In this document: positions 1-14,040 of the stretch, piece by piece
How positions within the stretch are numbered: position 1 is the first letter of the stretch
How the letters are laid out: each line of letters begins with the position of its first letter
Assembly: GCA_965214295.1 (NCBI GenBank)
Contig: OZ243944.1
Span: 3,472,001 to 3,536,000, forward strand
Reading direction: 5' to 3'
DNA: 64,000 nucleotides
Source: JAJDUF01 sp965214295
GTDB taxonomy: Bacteria; Chloroflexota; UBA11872; UBA12225; JAJDUF01
Program-made: the position numbers and the translations under genes
The notes under the pieces: generated by a model
Seen by the model: only the letters and a program-made list of their open reading frames with translations
What the model was told of the DNA's origin: nothing
Database searches by the model: none

Positions 1-1661
<1,661 letters not shown>

Positions 1662-1678
1662 GAGGCAAGGGACGAGCC

Positions 1679-6109
<4,431 letters not shown>

Positions 6110-6121
6110 GGAGGCCGCGCC

Positions 6122-6162
6122 GGGTGCGATTCAGCACCCCTAGACGGTGCCGGTACCCGTCT
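6122..6162 (+). terminator. Two tandem hairpins after rpoC, possible terminator
   Basis: Directly after the rpoC stop are two perfect 6-bp hairpins. The first is GGGTGC/GCACCC (6122-6127 with 6134-6139, 6-nt loop). The second is AGACGG/CCGTCT (6142-6147 with 6157-6162, 9-nt loop). Neither is followed by a T-run, so they are not canonical intrinsic terminators. Their position makes a role in rpoBC transcript ending or 3' protection plausible but unproven. Confidence 0.3.
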
Positions 6163-6231
6163 CGTCATTGCGGTGGAAGCCACAGTCCAGGCTGCCTCGG
6201 TTACTGGATTGCGGCTTTCGCCGCAATGACG
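6163..6231. repeat. Imperfect palindromic repeat (28-bp arms)
   Basis: Two 28-bp arms (6163-6190 and 6204-6231) are inverted copies of each other at 24 of 28 positions, around a 13-bp spacer. The right arm is itself a small hairpin with stem ATTGCGG/CCGCAAT. The same 28-bp unit with compensatory changes (stem ATTCCGGC/GCCGGAAT) recurs at 59099-59126, so this is a dispersed REP-like element rather than a one-off hairpin. It lies in the gap between rpoC and tRNA-His. Confidence 0.7.
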
Positions 6232-6314
6232 GTGGCATCTGCTCCGCTGGTCAGGTTGCCGCTTCCCTGGTAGACTCAGGAGGTGTCCCCGCCGGCTGCG
6301 AGATGCAGCGGCGT

Positions 6315-6390
6315 GGGAGGTGTGGTCCAGCGGTTAGGACTCTGGTCTGTGGAACCAGCGGCACGGGTTCGACTCCCGTCACCTCCCCCA
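6315..6390 (+). tRNA. tRNA-His (anticodon GTG)
   Basis: The full cloverleaf can be drawn. The acceptor stem GGAGGTG pairs with CACCTCC, the D stem GTCC with GGAC, and the anticodon stem CTGGT with ACCAG; the loop CTGTGGA carries anticodon GTG at 6349-6351, and the T arm contains GGTTCGACT. An extra G at position -1 (6315) faces C73 (6387), the identity element of histidine tRNAs, and CCA is encoded at 6388-6390. The gene lies 175 bp upstream of hisS, which charges this tRNA. After it, 6391-6565 shows no further gene. Confidence 0.96.
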
Positions 6391-6565
6391 TACGCAGACT
6401 GCAACCTGTAGCGTTCCCCTCCCTCCGGCCTGGCGCTCGTAGTATCCTCGCTGTTCACGCTGCTGCCGCAGGCGGCGGTAGCGCAAGCGCCGCGATGCGG
6501 CCAGCGTGCGACTGCGCCCAATCGGACATCCCACCGGCTGATGGTTATTGCAAGATGGAGGCGCT

Positions 6566-8032
6566 ATGAGCGCAAAGATCAAGCCCCGTATTCTGCGCGG
6601 CACGCGCGATTTTCTGCCCCAGACGATGCTCTTGCGGCAGCACGTCACTGGGGTCATTCGGACGACCTTTGAGCGGTTTGGCTTCGAGCCGCTGGAGACG
6701 CCGGCTATCGAGCTGGCCGAGACGCTCGAAGGCAAGTATGGCCCCGAAGGCGATCAGCTCGTCTATCGGTTTCGGGATCGGGGCAGTCGGCGCGTCGGCT
6801 TGCGCTACGACCTCACCGTGCCGCTCTGCCGGGTCGTGGCGATGTATCCCACGCTGCCAAAACCCTTCAAGCGCTACCAGATGCAGCCGGTCTGGCGGGC
6901 GGACAAGCCGCGCAAAGGGCGCTACCGCGAGTTCTGGCAATGTGATTGCGACATTGTGGGCAGCGCCAGCATGCTGGCCGACGCCGAGATTATCAGCCTC
7001 ATCACGACGGTGCTGCCGGCGTTGGGTCTGCGCGAGTTCACGGTGCGCCTGAACAACCGCAAGCTGCTCGCCGGGCTGGCGCAGTATGCCGGTGTGCCGG
7101 AGGCGGACGCGCCAGACATTTTTCGGGCGATAGACAAGCTCGATAAGATCGGGCGCGACGGGGTGATGCAGGAGCTGCTCACGCGGGAAGTGGACGGTTC
7201 CCGTTTTGCGACCGCGGAGGACGCCGGCGAGGCCGAGACGCCGGGCCGCGGGCGGCGGGTACCGTTCCTCTCCGAGGAGACGGCCACGCGCCTCCTCGAT
7301 CTCGTCGCGCTACGGGGCCCCACTGATGAACTACTGGCCGACCTGCAGGGCACACTGGGCGAGATCCCCCTCGCGGCGACCGGCATCACCGAGCTTACGG
7401 AGATCATCGGCTATCTTGAAGCGTTGGCGGCACCGGCACACTGCTATCAAGTGGACCTATCGCTGGCTCGTGGTCTGGATTACTACACCGGGCCGATCTT
7501 CGAGACGGAGGTCGGCCAGCTCGTCAACGGCCGTCCTATCGGCAGCGTGACCGGCGGTGGGCGCTACGATGAGCTGTTGGGCATGTTCACGAGCCGGGGG
7601 CAGCCGGCCACCGGTACGTCGTTCGGAATCGAGCGCCTCGTTGACGTGCTCGAAGAGCTGGGCGGCGGGGACGGCAGCGCGACCCGCACGATAACCGACG
7701 TGCTCGTGACCGTCTTCGATAGCGACCATCTCGGGGACAGCCTCGCCCTGGCCGCTTCGCTCCGGCGAGCGGGTATCAATACCGAGCTTCCCCTGGAGAC
7801 GCGGCGGCTCGGCGTGCAGCTACGCCACGCGAACCAGCGGGGCATCCCGTGGGCTGTGTTCCTCGGGCCGGATGAGGTCGCTGCTGGGCAGGCGACGATC
7901 CGCGACATGCGCTCCGGCGACCAGACCACGCTGCCGCAGACCGAGATCGCGACGTTTCTGCAAACCAAGTTGGTCGGCTCCTCAGTGGCCCCCTCCCTAG
8001 CCCTTCCTCGTGCCGGCCCTGGCCTGGACTAG
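6566..8032 (+). CDS. hisS: Histidyl-tRNA synthetase
   Basis: Class II aminoacyl-tRNA synthetase that charges tRNA-His, 488 residues. Motif 2 is seen at residues 109-130 (VWRADKPRKGRYREFWQ), the histidine-specific motif ARGLDYYTG near residue 295, motif 3 (GTSFGIERL), and a C-terminal anticodon-binding domain. The wording of motif 2 (FKRYQMQ, then CDCDIVG) is closer to the archaeal/eukaryotic style of HisRS than to the usual bacterial one. The start ATG at 6566 has GGAGG (6557-6561) five bases upstream; a TTG at 6548 is less likely. The last ~14 residues (Pro/Leu/Gly-rich) lie inside a palindromic repeat (7991-8052) and are probably not native to the enzyme. It follows tRNA-His and converges on hisG. 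Confidence 0.95.
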   Translation: MSAKIKPRILRGTRDFLPQTMLLRQHVTGVIRTTFERFGFEPLETPAIELAETLEGKYGPEGDQLVYRFRDRGSRRVGLRYDLTVPLCRVVAMYPTLPKPFKRYQMQPVWRADKPRKGRYREFWQCDCDIVGSASMLADAEIISLITTVLPALGLREFTVRLNNRKLLAGLAQYAGVPEADAPDIFRAIDKLDKIGRDGVMQELLTREVDGSRFATAEDAGEAETPGRGRRVPFLSEETATRLLDLVALRGPTDELLADLQGTLGEIPLAATGITELTEIIGYLEALAAPAHCYQVDLSLARGLDYYTGPIFETEVGQLVNGRPIGSVTGGGRYDELLGMFTSRGQPATGTSFGIERLVDVLEELGGGDGSATRTITDVLVTVFDSDHLGDSLALAASLRRAGINTELPLETRRLGVQLRHANQRGIPWAVFLGPDEVAAGQATIRDMRSGDQTTLPQTEIATFLQTKLVGSSVAPSLALPRAGPGLD

Positions 8033-8052
8033 GTCCGGCGCACTAGGGAGGG
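7991..8052. repeat. Palindromic element at the hisS 3' end
   Basis: Perfect 10-bp outer arms CCCTCCCTAG (7991-8000) and CTAGGGAGGG (8043-8052) enclose about 42 bp that contain a further self-complementary part (GCCGG...CCGGC). The left arm is inside the hisS coding region and supplies its last residues and stop. It may double as a transcription end between the convergent hisS and hisG genes. Confidence 0.55.
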
Positions 8053-8127
8053 CACGTGCCCCCGGCTTCTGCACAGCGGGGAGACTATAGGGGGTGCGGG
8101 GAGTGCGGCCGGAGGCCGTCGGGTGTG

Positions 8128-9171
8128 CTAACTCCGCTTCAGCTGCTCGGTAAGAGCTTGGTAATACCGGCTGCGGTCGCCGAACGCGTAGTCGAGCCGG
8201 CTCACCGTGACATCCGTGCCGCCGGCGCGGCGGAGGTAGTCCACAAGTGGCAAGAGCGACGCCTGGCGCACGACCACGCGGACGGCGTACCAACCATGCG
8301 GCCCTGGTGTTTTGGAGAAGACCTTACTCACCGTTGGGCCCTGCAGCCCGGCCAACTCCGGGCGCCGCAGGAGATAGCGGCCGATGGACTCGGCCGACTC
8401 TGCGCTGGTGTTGGCCGTGACCGCGAAGTAGCCGGCCGCCTGCATATGCGCCTCGATCAGCTCCAGCAACGTGCGCGCTGCCACAAGGACGGCCGGGTCC
8501 GCGCGTAGCCGCCGGATGTTGCCGATGACACAGGCCTGGCAATGCAGGAGCGTGCCGTCATCAATCTGCTTGAGCCGGTTTTCGCGGAGCGTTGTCCCGG
8601 TAGTTATCAAGTCGGTGATGATGTCTGCGGCGCCCGTTGTCGGCGCTGCCTCCAGCGCGCCGTGCCCGGGGACCAGCGTGAAGTGTGTAATGCCCTTGTC
8701 GTACAGAAAGTCGCGCGTCAGGTTGGGGAACTTCGTCGCTACCCGCAGCACCCGCCCTGCGGCATGCATGGTCGCGGCGAGGTCGGCGAGGTCCCGGACC
8801 GTCACAACATCGAGCCAGTCGTCCGGTACCGCGAGGGCCAAGTCGCACTCGGCAATCCGCAGCTCGGGATGCAGCACGAGCAGATCAACGCTCTCGTCGC
8901 GCGCCTCGGCAACGAGGTCGTAGCCGGTGATGCCCAGGTCCGCCGCGCCGGCCTCGACCATGTTCACGATGTCGGGCACACGCTGGAACTGCACCGTGGT
9001 TGCGGGTAGCTCGGCGATGGTCGCGCTGTAGTGCCGAGAGCTGACGCGCCGGACGGTAAGCCCGCAGTCGGCGAGCAGCTTCAGGACCGGCTCCTCCAGC
9101 ATCCCCTTGCTCGGCAGCGCCAAGCGCACCTGGCCGGTCCCCTTGCCGCTGCCGCGAAGCTGGTCGGTCAT
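8128..9171 (-). CDS. hisG: ATP phosphoribosyltransferase, long form
   Basis: First enzyme of histidine synthesis: joins ATP and PRPP to give phosphoribosyl-ATP. 347 residues. The catalytic domain begins with LALPSKGMLEEPVLKLL (the K/R-G-R-L region of HisG). It includes the GITGYDLV segment and, near residue 190, the PRPP-binding stretch AADIITDLITTGTTLRENRL. A C-terminal domain of about 85 residues (from VSKVFSKTP) looks like the ACT-like regulatory domain of long-form HisG, which normally needs no HisZ partner. The ATG start overlaps the stop of the upstream HisS-like gene (TCAT on the plus strand, 4-bp overlap), so translation is probably coupled. Identification is strong. Confidence 0.93.
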   Translation of the reverse strand: MTDQLRGSGKGTGQVRLALPSKGMLEEPVLKLLADCGLTVRRVSSRHYSATIAELPATTVQFQRVPDIVNMVEAGAADLGITGYDLVAEARDESVDLLVLHPELRIAECDLALAVPDDWLDVVTVRDLADLAATMHAAGRVLRVATKFPNLTRDFLYDKGITHFTLVPGHGALEAAPTTGAADIITDLITTGTTLRENRLKQIDDGTLLHCQACVIGNIRRLRADPAVLVAARTLLELIEAHMQAAGYFAVTANTSAESAESIGRYLLRRPELAGLQGPTVSKVFSKTPGPHGWYAVRVVVRQASLLPLVDYLRRAGGTDVTVSRLDYAFGDRSRYYQALTEQLKRS

Positions 9172-10781
9172 AACGCACCAGCCGCCGGTTCGCCGCCGGC
9201 TGGCCGATCAGCGTGAGCCGACTCCTCGTCCGACTGACAGTACCGTGCAGCGTCGGCGAGTGCCACGCGCTGCTCCTGGTGGGCGGCCATGTTGCGGACG
9301 GTGATGGTCCCGTTCAGACGCTCCTCTGGTCCGACAATGCCGCAGAAGGGAATACCCCGCCGGGCAGCCTGGCGGAGAGTGCCCTTGACCCCGCGACCCA
9401 TCAGCTCCAGCTCGACGCGCAAGCCGGCACGACGCAGCTGCTCCGCTGCGGTCACGGCGTAGGTGCCATCGTCGTCACCGAGCGGGATGACCTGGACCTG
9501 CGTCGTAGTGTGGGCTGCCGGCCGCACGTGGCGATCCAAGGCTAGCTTGATCCGCTCGACGCCAAAGGCGAAGCCGGCCGCCGGCACGTCGGTATTTGCC
9601 CCAAGGAGGCGTAGCAGGCCGTCGTAGCGGCCACCCCCACACAACTGTTGGGCCGGACCGAGGCCATCGGCGTAGATTTCGAAGACCATCCCGGTGTAGT
9701 ACGGGAGGCCGCGTCCCAATCCGAGGTTGACGGTAATGGCCTCGGGCGGCACACCGTAGGCGCCAAGCTGCGTGCTGACTGCCTCCAGCCGGTGCAGTGG
9801 CGCATGGTCGAGCTGGTAGGCGGTGAGCACGTGGCGGATTTGGCCAAAGGTCTCCGGGGGGGTGCCGCGCCCGGCGCGGAGCCGTTCCGCCAGCTCCAGC
9901 GCGCGGCGGATGCCGGGCGCTTGGTCCTGCCAGTGCAGTTTGCGGAGGAGGCCGTCAGCCACGTCTTCGGCCGACCGAGTGCGTCCGACGCTGACGTGGC
10001 TGGCTTGCAGTAGCCCCAGGATCAGCTCGCGGGCGTGCTGCTCGTCCAGCCCGGCCGCCAGGCGGCGCAGTGTGGCTAACATGTCGTCCGGCTGTCGGTG
10101 GTCCGCGGTGTTCGTCGCGTGCGGAGCGCCCGGCAATTGATCCTCGGCGCCGGAGCCGAATAGCTCGGTGAGCCGAGCATCCACCTGAGCACGTCCGTGC
10201 TCGGCTTTCCGCAGATCTTGCATGCTGGCGATAACGAAGCTGCGGGCGCGGTCGTCCAGCCCCAGCGTGCGGAGCAGGGCGGCCATCACCCCGAAGTGAC
10301 CAATTTCGAGGCGGTGGTCGTCCAGACCGAGGCGGGACAGGGCCTTCCAGGCCAGGGCGGCCAGCTCGGCGTCGGCCGCCGGCCCCTGCGGACCGATCAG
10401 CTCAACGCCGGCCTGTGTGAACTGGCGGTAGCGCCCCTGACGCGGCCGTTCGTAGCGGAACACCGGTCCGGCGTAGGCAAAGCGTTGCGGCAGCGCCGCG
10501 GCTTGGCAGCGATCCACATAGTAGCGACCGACGGAGGCCGTCAGCTCTGGGCGTAAACACAGGTCGCGGCCACGGTACGGGAACGCATAGAGCTTGGTCA
10601 GGATGTCTTCACCCGACTTAAGGCGGAAGAGGTCGGTATGCTCTAAGACCGGGACTTCGATGTGCTCATAGCCGTAGCTGGCAAAGCAAGCGCCGAGTGC
10701 CGTCACGAGGTCGCGTAGCTGCCGGGTGTCTTGGGGTGACCAGTCATTCGTGCCACGTACTCGCTCAAGCTGCTGCCGCAT
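9168..10781 (-). CDS. HisS-family protein next to hisG (HisZ-like or second histidyl-tRNA synthetase)
   Basis: 537-residue class II synthetase-like protein. Motif 2 (VFRYERPRQGRYRQFTQ) at residues 107-123, GGGRYDGLL and a motif-3-like GFAFGVERI are present, as is a C-terminal HisRS-type anticodon-binding domain of about 90 residues. The GVELIG wording after motif 2 and the pairing with hisG favour HisZ, the regulatory subunit of ATP phosphoribosyltransferase. However, HisZ usually lacks the anticodon domain and partners short HisG, while the hisG here is long. The histidine-binding motif reads RGLPYY, with Pro replacing the usual Asp of RGLDYY, which argues against normal synthetase activity. 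The start has AGAGGA upstream. It overlaps hisG by 4 bp. Family certain, function open. Confidence 0.8.
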   Translation of the reverse strand: MRQQLERVRGTNDWSPQDTRQLRDLVTALGACFASYGYEHIEVPVLEHTDLFRLKSGEDILTKLYAFPYRGRDLCLRPELTASVGRYYVDRCQAAALPQRFAYAGPVFRYERPRQGRYRQFTQAGVELIGPQGPAADAELAALAWKALSRLGLDDHRLEIGHFGVMAALLRTLGLDDRARSFVIASMQDLRKAEHGRAQVDARLTELFGSGAEDQLPGAPHATNTADHRQPDDMLATLRRLAAGLDEQHARELILGLLQASHVSVGRTRSAEDVADGLLRKLHWQDQAPGIRRALELAERLRAGRGTPPETFGQIRHVLTAYQLDHAPLHRLEAVSTQLGAYGVPPEAITVNLGLGRGLPYYTGMVFEIYADGLGPAQQLCGGGRYDGLLRLLGANTDVPAAGFAFGVERIKLALDRHVRPAAHTTTQVQVIPLGDDDGTYAVTAAEQLRRAGLRVELELMGRGVKGTLRQAARRGIPFCGIVGPEERLNGTITVRNMAAHQEQRVALADAARYCQSDEESAHADRPAGGEPAAGAL

Positions 10782-10860
10782 CGTGTCCTCTCAAGGGTCC
10801 ATTATTATCCTAGCAGCGGCGTGCCATCGTGGGGCTGAGATCGAGCGGAGGAGGGTACTC

Positions 10861-11157
10861 ATGCCAGCGACTGAAGGCGTATCTGAAGCAGCGAGCGTGC
10901 GCGTGAGTGTATCGTTCCGGCAGGAAGTGCTGCCGGCGCAGCATCCCTCGCACGGGACACCGGATCCCATGGTGCGGCGCGGGGTGGAGGTCGAGGTGAA
11001 CGGTAGGCGGGCCGCGCTCGAACAGACCGATTACGGCCACCCCGGACGCTTCAACCCGCCGCAGCTACGCCGGGTGTCGGCAGCACTGGCGGGCCGCGAG
11101 GCACAGTTGAAGGCGCTCGTCCCGGTGCTTGCGGCCTTGGCGAGCGAACCACCTTAG
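10861..11157 (+). CDS. Hypothetical protein, 98 residues
   Basis: A short gene starting at ATG 10861 with a strong ribosome-binding site (GGAGGAGGG) six bases upstream. It is divergent from the HisS-like gene, with about 80 bp between them. The protein is soluble, with a beta-rich N-terminal half and a basic, Ala/Leu-rich C-terminal helix; no signal peptide, cysteine motif or membrane segment is seen. I do not recognise the family. The good ribosome-binding site and codon pattern support a real gene. Confidence 0.55.
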   Translation: MPATEGVSEAASVRVSVSFRQEVLPAQHPSHGTPDPMVRRGVEVEVNGRRAALEQTDYGHPGRFNPPQLRRVSAALAGREAQLKALVPVLAALASEPP

Positions 11158-11300
11158 GGGCGAGGGGGGAGCGGGGGAGTTAGGTGGGGTATCGGCCTCC
11201 CTACGATCCTCCCGCTTCGCAGGGGGAGAGGGCTACGGGGTGGCCCCTACGGCTAGACCGGTACCTGTCCCGGTCAGCGCAGTCCCACGCGTTATTCCGG

Positions 11301-11441
11301 TCAATCGGGGTTGTCGCGCTTGCCGCCGTCCTCGGAGGGATGCTTGCTTTCATCCCACATGACGTAGGCGGTGCCGATGATGATGACGACGACCACGATG
11401 ATGAAGACCGGCCAGCCGAGTGGGTTGGGAACGATAGGCAT
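11301..11441 (-). CDS. Small single-pass membrane protein, 46 residues
   Basis: A short gene running from ATG at 11441 to TGA at 11301. The product starts MPIVPNPLGWP, has one very hydrophobic segment of about 17 residues rich in Ile/Val, then a charged tail (WDESKHPSEDGGKRDNPD). The hydrophobic-then-charged layout is typical of a small inner-membrane protein with a cytoplasmic tail. An AGGA lies about 6 bases before the start. The opposite strand gives a misleading Asp-rich reading over the same bases. No known family is recognised. It is upstream of and in the same direction as no close gene: the region 11158-11300 holds only a short GC-rich palindrome-like stretch. Confidence 0.55.
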   Translation of the reverse strand: MPIVPNPLGWPVFIIVVVVIIIGTAYVMWDESKHPSEDGGKRDNPD

Positions 11442-11516
11442 GATTAATCCTGTACCTGCCCTACGAGGGCGCCGGTGTCAACCTCGGCGCGCTCCACGTC
11501 AGGGCATTTCCATATG

Positions 11517-12248
11517 TCACCCTTCGCTCCGCTCAGAAGGACCGGTTTGGCGGCGACTTTGGAAAGACCCTGGCTCCACGTCTGCATAGTAGCCGCGATA
11601 TTCCGGCGGCATGAGCGCCGCGAGCCGCTGCATCAGCGCCTCCGTAATCTCGGCGGCAGTGGCCCGCGGGCCGTTGGGTGTCAACGCCTCCAACTTCATC
11701 GGTGAGCCGATGGTGAGCGTGAGGCTCTGGCGAAAGAACGAGCGCAGGGTGAGCTTTTCCGTACCGGTAATCGCCACAGTCACCAGCGGGACCGCCGAGC
11801 GACGCGCAAGTAACCCCACTCCTGGAAGGCCGGCCAACAACCCGCCGTTGCGGCTGCGGGTACCCTCCGGGAAGATCAAGAGTACATCGTCATTCTCCAG
11901 CACTGCGAGGCTGTGACGGATGGCCTGGCGATCCGATTGCCCGCGCCGGAGCGAGACCGTGCCCAGTTGGCGCAGCAGCCGTCCGGCGAGCGGGATGGAC
12001 GTGACCTCTTGCTTGGCGACGAAGATAGGAGGGCGGGACATGAAGGTGAGCAGGAAGGGAATGTCGAAGTAGCTGAGGTGGTTGGCGGCGACCAGCACCG
12101 GCCCGGTGCGTGGGAAGTCGGCGCCGCCGGTGACTCGCACGGCAAAGAGCAGCCGCGTCACTCGCCGCAAGACGGGGGTTATGGCGTGGTACACGAAGTG
12201 CAGGAAGCCTGGATACGACCTGGCGCGCACTGTGCTCGATGGAGTCAT
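11517..12248 (-). CDS. plsC: 1-acyl-sn-glycerol-3-phosphate acyltransferase
   Basis: Membrane-associated acyltransferase that adds the second acyl chain in phosphatidic-acid synthesis; 243 residues. The catalytic motif NHLSYFD (HX4D, about residue 56) and the substrate-binding FPEGTRSR motif (about residue 125) are visible, with GAVPLV-like third block (SAVPLVTVAITGT). A hydrophobic N-terminal segment anchors it. The tail of about 20 residues after YYADVEPG is polar. It is directly downstream of cmk in the same direction, separated by a short palindrome (12287-12306), and probably shares its transcript with cmk and rluB. Confidence 0.9.
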   Translation of the reverse strand: MTPSSTVRARSYPGFLHFVYHAITPVLRRVTRLLFAVRVTGGADFPRTGPVLVAANHLSYFDIPFLLTFMSRPPIFVAKQEVTSIPLAGRLLRQLGTVSLRRGQSDRQAIRHSLAVLENDDVLLIFPEGTRSRNGGLLAGLPGVGLLARRSAVPLVTVAITGTEKLTLRSFFRQSLTLTIGSPMKLEALTPNGPRATAAEITEALMQRLAALMPPEYRGYYADVEPGSFQSRRQTGPSERSEG

Positions 12249-12286
12249 GCTCGTTATGGTAGGGAACGGCCGGAATACACCGGCTT

Positions 12287-12306
12287 GGGCGTAGCATGCT
12301 ACGCCC
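12287..12306. repeat. Perfect 20-bp palindrome between cmk and plsC
   Basis: GGGCGTAGCATGCTACGCCC is fully self-complementary and overlaps the last codons of cmk. A near-identical palindrome centred on AGCATGCT occurs at 26098-26119 upstream of trxB, so it belongs to a dispersed small repeat family. Confidence 0.65.
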
Positions 12307-13009
12307 CTACAAGCCTATCCTCGGTGCCCTCGCTGCCGGCAGTGGTGCGCTCGTCTGCGGCGCAGCGCACGGCGGCGAGCACTCTCTCGACGACCGTCGG
12401 TACCGACAGGCACGTCGTATCTAGCATCATAGCATCAGCCGCGGGCTTCAGCGGTGCCGTGCTCCGGCTACTGTCGCGCCGGTCGCGCCGTCGCAGCGCC
12501 GCCAACGCTGCCGCGTAGGTAATGTGCTCGCCGCGGTCCCGCTGCTCCCGGTAGCGTCGCTGGGCGCGTGCCGCGGCGCTGGCCGTGAGAAAGAGCTTCA
12601 GGTGCGCGTCCGGCAGGACCACGGTGCCGATGTCGCGGCCGGCCATGACTACGCCGCCCGGCGCGGCGAGCCGGCGCTGCTGCTCCAGGAGTGCAGCGCG
12701 TACTTGGGAGAGCGCGGAGACGGCCGAAACGTGCTGATTCACCGCTGGGGAGCGCAGGGCCGCTGTGACGTCCTGGCCATCGAGCAGGACCGTGGTCGTT
12801 CGGACCTCGAAGGCCATGTCCGTGGCCAGCGCGGCCAAGCGCGGCTCATCGTCGGGGCTAATCTGCTGCCGGATGGCGAGCAGTGTGACGGCGCGATACA
12901 GCAAGCCCGTGTCGAAGTACGTGTAGCCCAACCGCTGTGCCACCAGCGGGCCGACCGTACTCTTGCCGGAGGCAGCCGGTCCGTCGAGCGCGATAACCAA
13001 GCTGGTCAT
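12299..13009 (-). CDS. cmk: Cytidylate kinase
   Basis: Phosphorylates CMP and dCMP in pyrimidine nucleotide metabolism. From ATG 13009 the protein is 236 residues, close to the family size of about 225. It starts MTSLVIALDGPAASGKSTVG, with the Walker A-type GPAASGKST, followed by FDTGLLYRA (CMP binding) and the lid segment SRSTAPLKPAADAMMLDT. An upstream in-frame GTG at 13060 would add 17 unrelated residues and overlap the rluB stop; I prefer the ATG because the conserved domain begins there. It is 44 bp downstream of rluB, a common bacterial pairing. Confidence 0.93.
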   Translation of the reverse strand: MTSLVIALDGPAASGKSTVGPLVAQRLGYTYFDTGLLYRAVTLLAIRQQISPDDEPRLAALATDMAFEVRTTTVLLDGQDVTAALRSPAVNQHVSAVSALSQVRAALLEQQRRLAAPGGVVMAGRDIGTVVLPDAHLKLFLTASAAARAQRRYREQRDRGEHITYAAALAALRRRDRRDSSRSTAPLKPAADAMMLDTTCLSVPTVVERVLAAVRCAADERTTAGSEGTEDRLVGA

Positions 13010-13053
13010 GGATGCAGTCTCGCCTGACGAACCAGTGGGGGGCGGCGCTGGCG

Positions 13054-13875
13054 TCAGCACGTGCGCTGCTCCGCCGCCGGTGCCGTCTCGACCTCAGCGG
13101 GCGTAAGGTGCCGCCAGCCGCCGGGCGCGAGCGTGCCTAGCTCCACGCTGCCTACCCGCACGCGAACGAGGCGCCGCACCGTCAAACCGACGGCCGCACA
13201 CATCCGCCTGATCTGGCGCTTGCGCCCTTCGCGGAGGACGATCCGCAGGTGATGCCCGGCGGGCCTTGTCGAGGTCGTGGCCTCGCCCGGGCACTCGACC
13301 GAGGTGACTTGCGCCCCGCTCGACCGGTCGCCGTCGCCCAGGTCGAGGGCCCCCCGGAGGCGGCGGAGGGTCTGCGGGGTGAGCCGGCCGGTGACCTGGA
13401 CGAGATATTCCTTCTCGCAACCGTACCGGGGATGTTGGATACGCTGACTCCAGCGCCCATCGGTGGTGGCGAGGAGCAGACCCTCACTCTCGGCGTCGAG
13501 GCGGCCGACGAAGAGCAGCCCGGGGAACGCCGGAAGTAGCTCCAACACCGTCGGTCGTCCGTGGGGATCGCTGTGCGTGGTGATGACACCAACGGGCTTG
13601 TGGAGGGCCAGGTACACTACCGCCGATTGCGCCGCCACCGGCCGGCCGTCCACCAGCACGCGGTCGTGGTTCCGGTCAACGGTGGTCCCTAGCTCGGTTG
13701 CCGGTTGGCCGTTGATCTGCACGCGACCGGCGCGGATCAGCGCTTCGGCCCGGCGGCGCGAGGCGATGCCGGCACGCGCCAGATAACGTTGCAAGCGTTC
13801 CCGTCGGGGAGCGGCGGACGCAGGCGGCTGCTCCCGGCGCCGGCTACGTTCGGTGGCCCCTAGCGCGCGTGTCAT
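13054..13875 (-). CDS. rluB: Ribosomal large-subunit pseudouridine synthase, RluB/RsuA family
   Basis: Converts a uridine in rRNA to pseudouridine. The N-terminal S4 RNA-binding domain (LQRYLARAGIASRRRAEALI, about residues 28-85) is followed by the RsuA-type catalytic domain with KPVGVITTHSDPHGRPTVLE and the active-site block GRLDAESEGLLLAT, whose Asp is the nucleophile. ATG 13875 is taken as start; a GTG at 13890 is also possible. The protein is about 273 residues, normal for the family. Which rRNA position it modifies cannot be told from sequence alone. It precedes cmk and plsC in one probable operon. Confidence 0.88.
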   Translation of the reverse strand: MTRALGATERSRRREQPPASAAPRRERLQRYLARAGIASRRRAEALIRAGRVQINGQPATELGTTVDRNHDRVLVDGRPVAAQSAVVYLALHKPVGVITTHSDPHGRPTVLELLPAFPGLLFVGRLDAESEGLLLATTDGRWSQRIQHPRYGCEKEYLVQVTGRLTPQTLRRLRGALDLGDGDRSSGAQVTSVECPGEATTSTRPAGHHLRIVLREGRKRQIRRMCAAVGLTVRRLVRVRVGSVELGTLAPGGWRHLTPAEVETAPAAEQRTC

Positions 13876-14040
13876 GCCTGCTCTATCCACACTGCCCTAA
13901 CTGACCTACGGGCCGGTAGCGAGTGTAGCAAAGGCGTCGCGCCGCCGGCGTTGCCCTTGGGCGGAGGCTGTGCTATCGTGGCGGACCAATGGAGTGGTAG
14001 GGTCGGGCGCCAGCATCGCTACGCAGAGAGGCGGAGACAC

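Noticed and set aside
11184..11447. Plus-strand frame with an Asp-rich run
   Set aside because: The Asp run is the complement of the Ile/Val codons of the small membrane protein on the minus strand (11301-11441), which has a better start and sensible topology.
13951..14040. Longer N-terminus for galU
   Set aside because: The extra 30 residues do not resemble the family, and ATG 14041 has a good ribosome-binding site right before the conserved domain.
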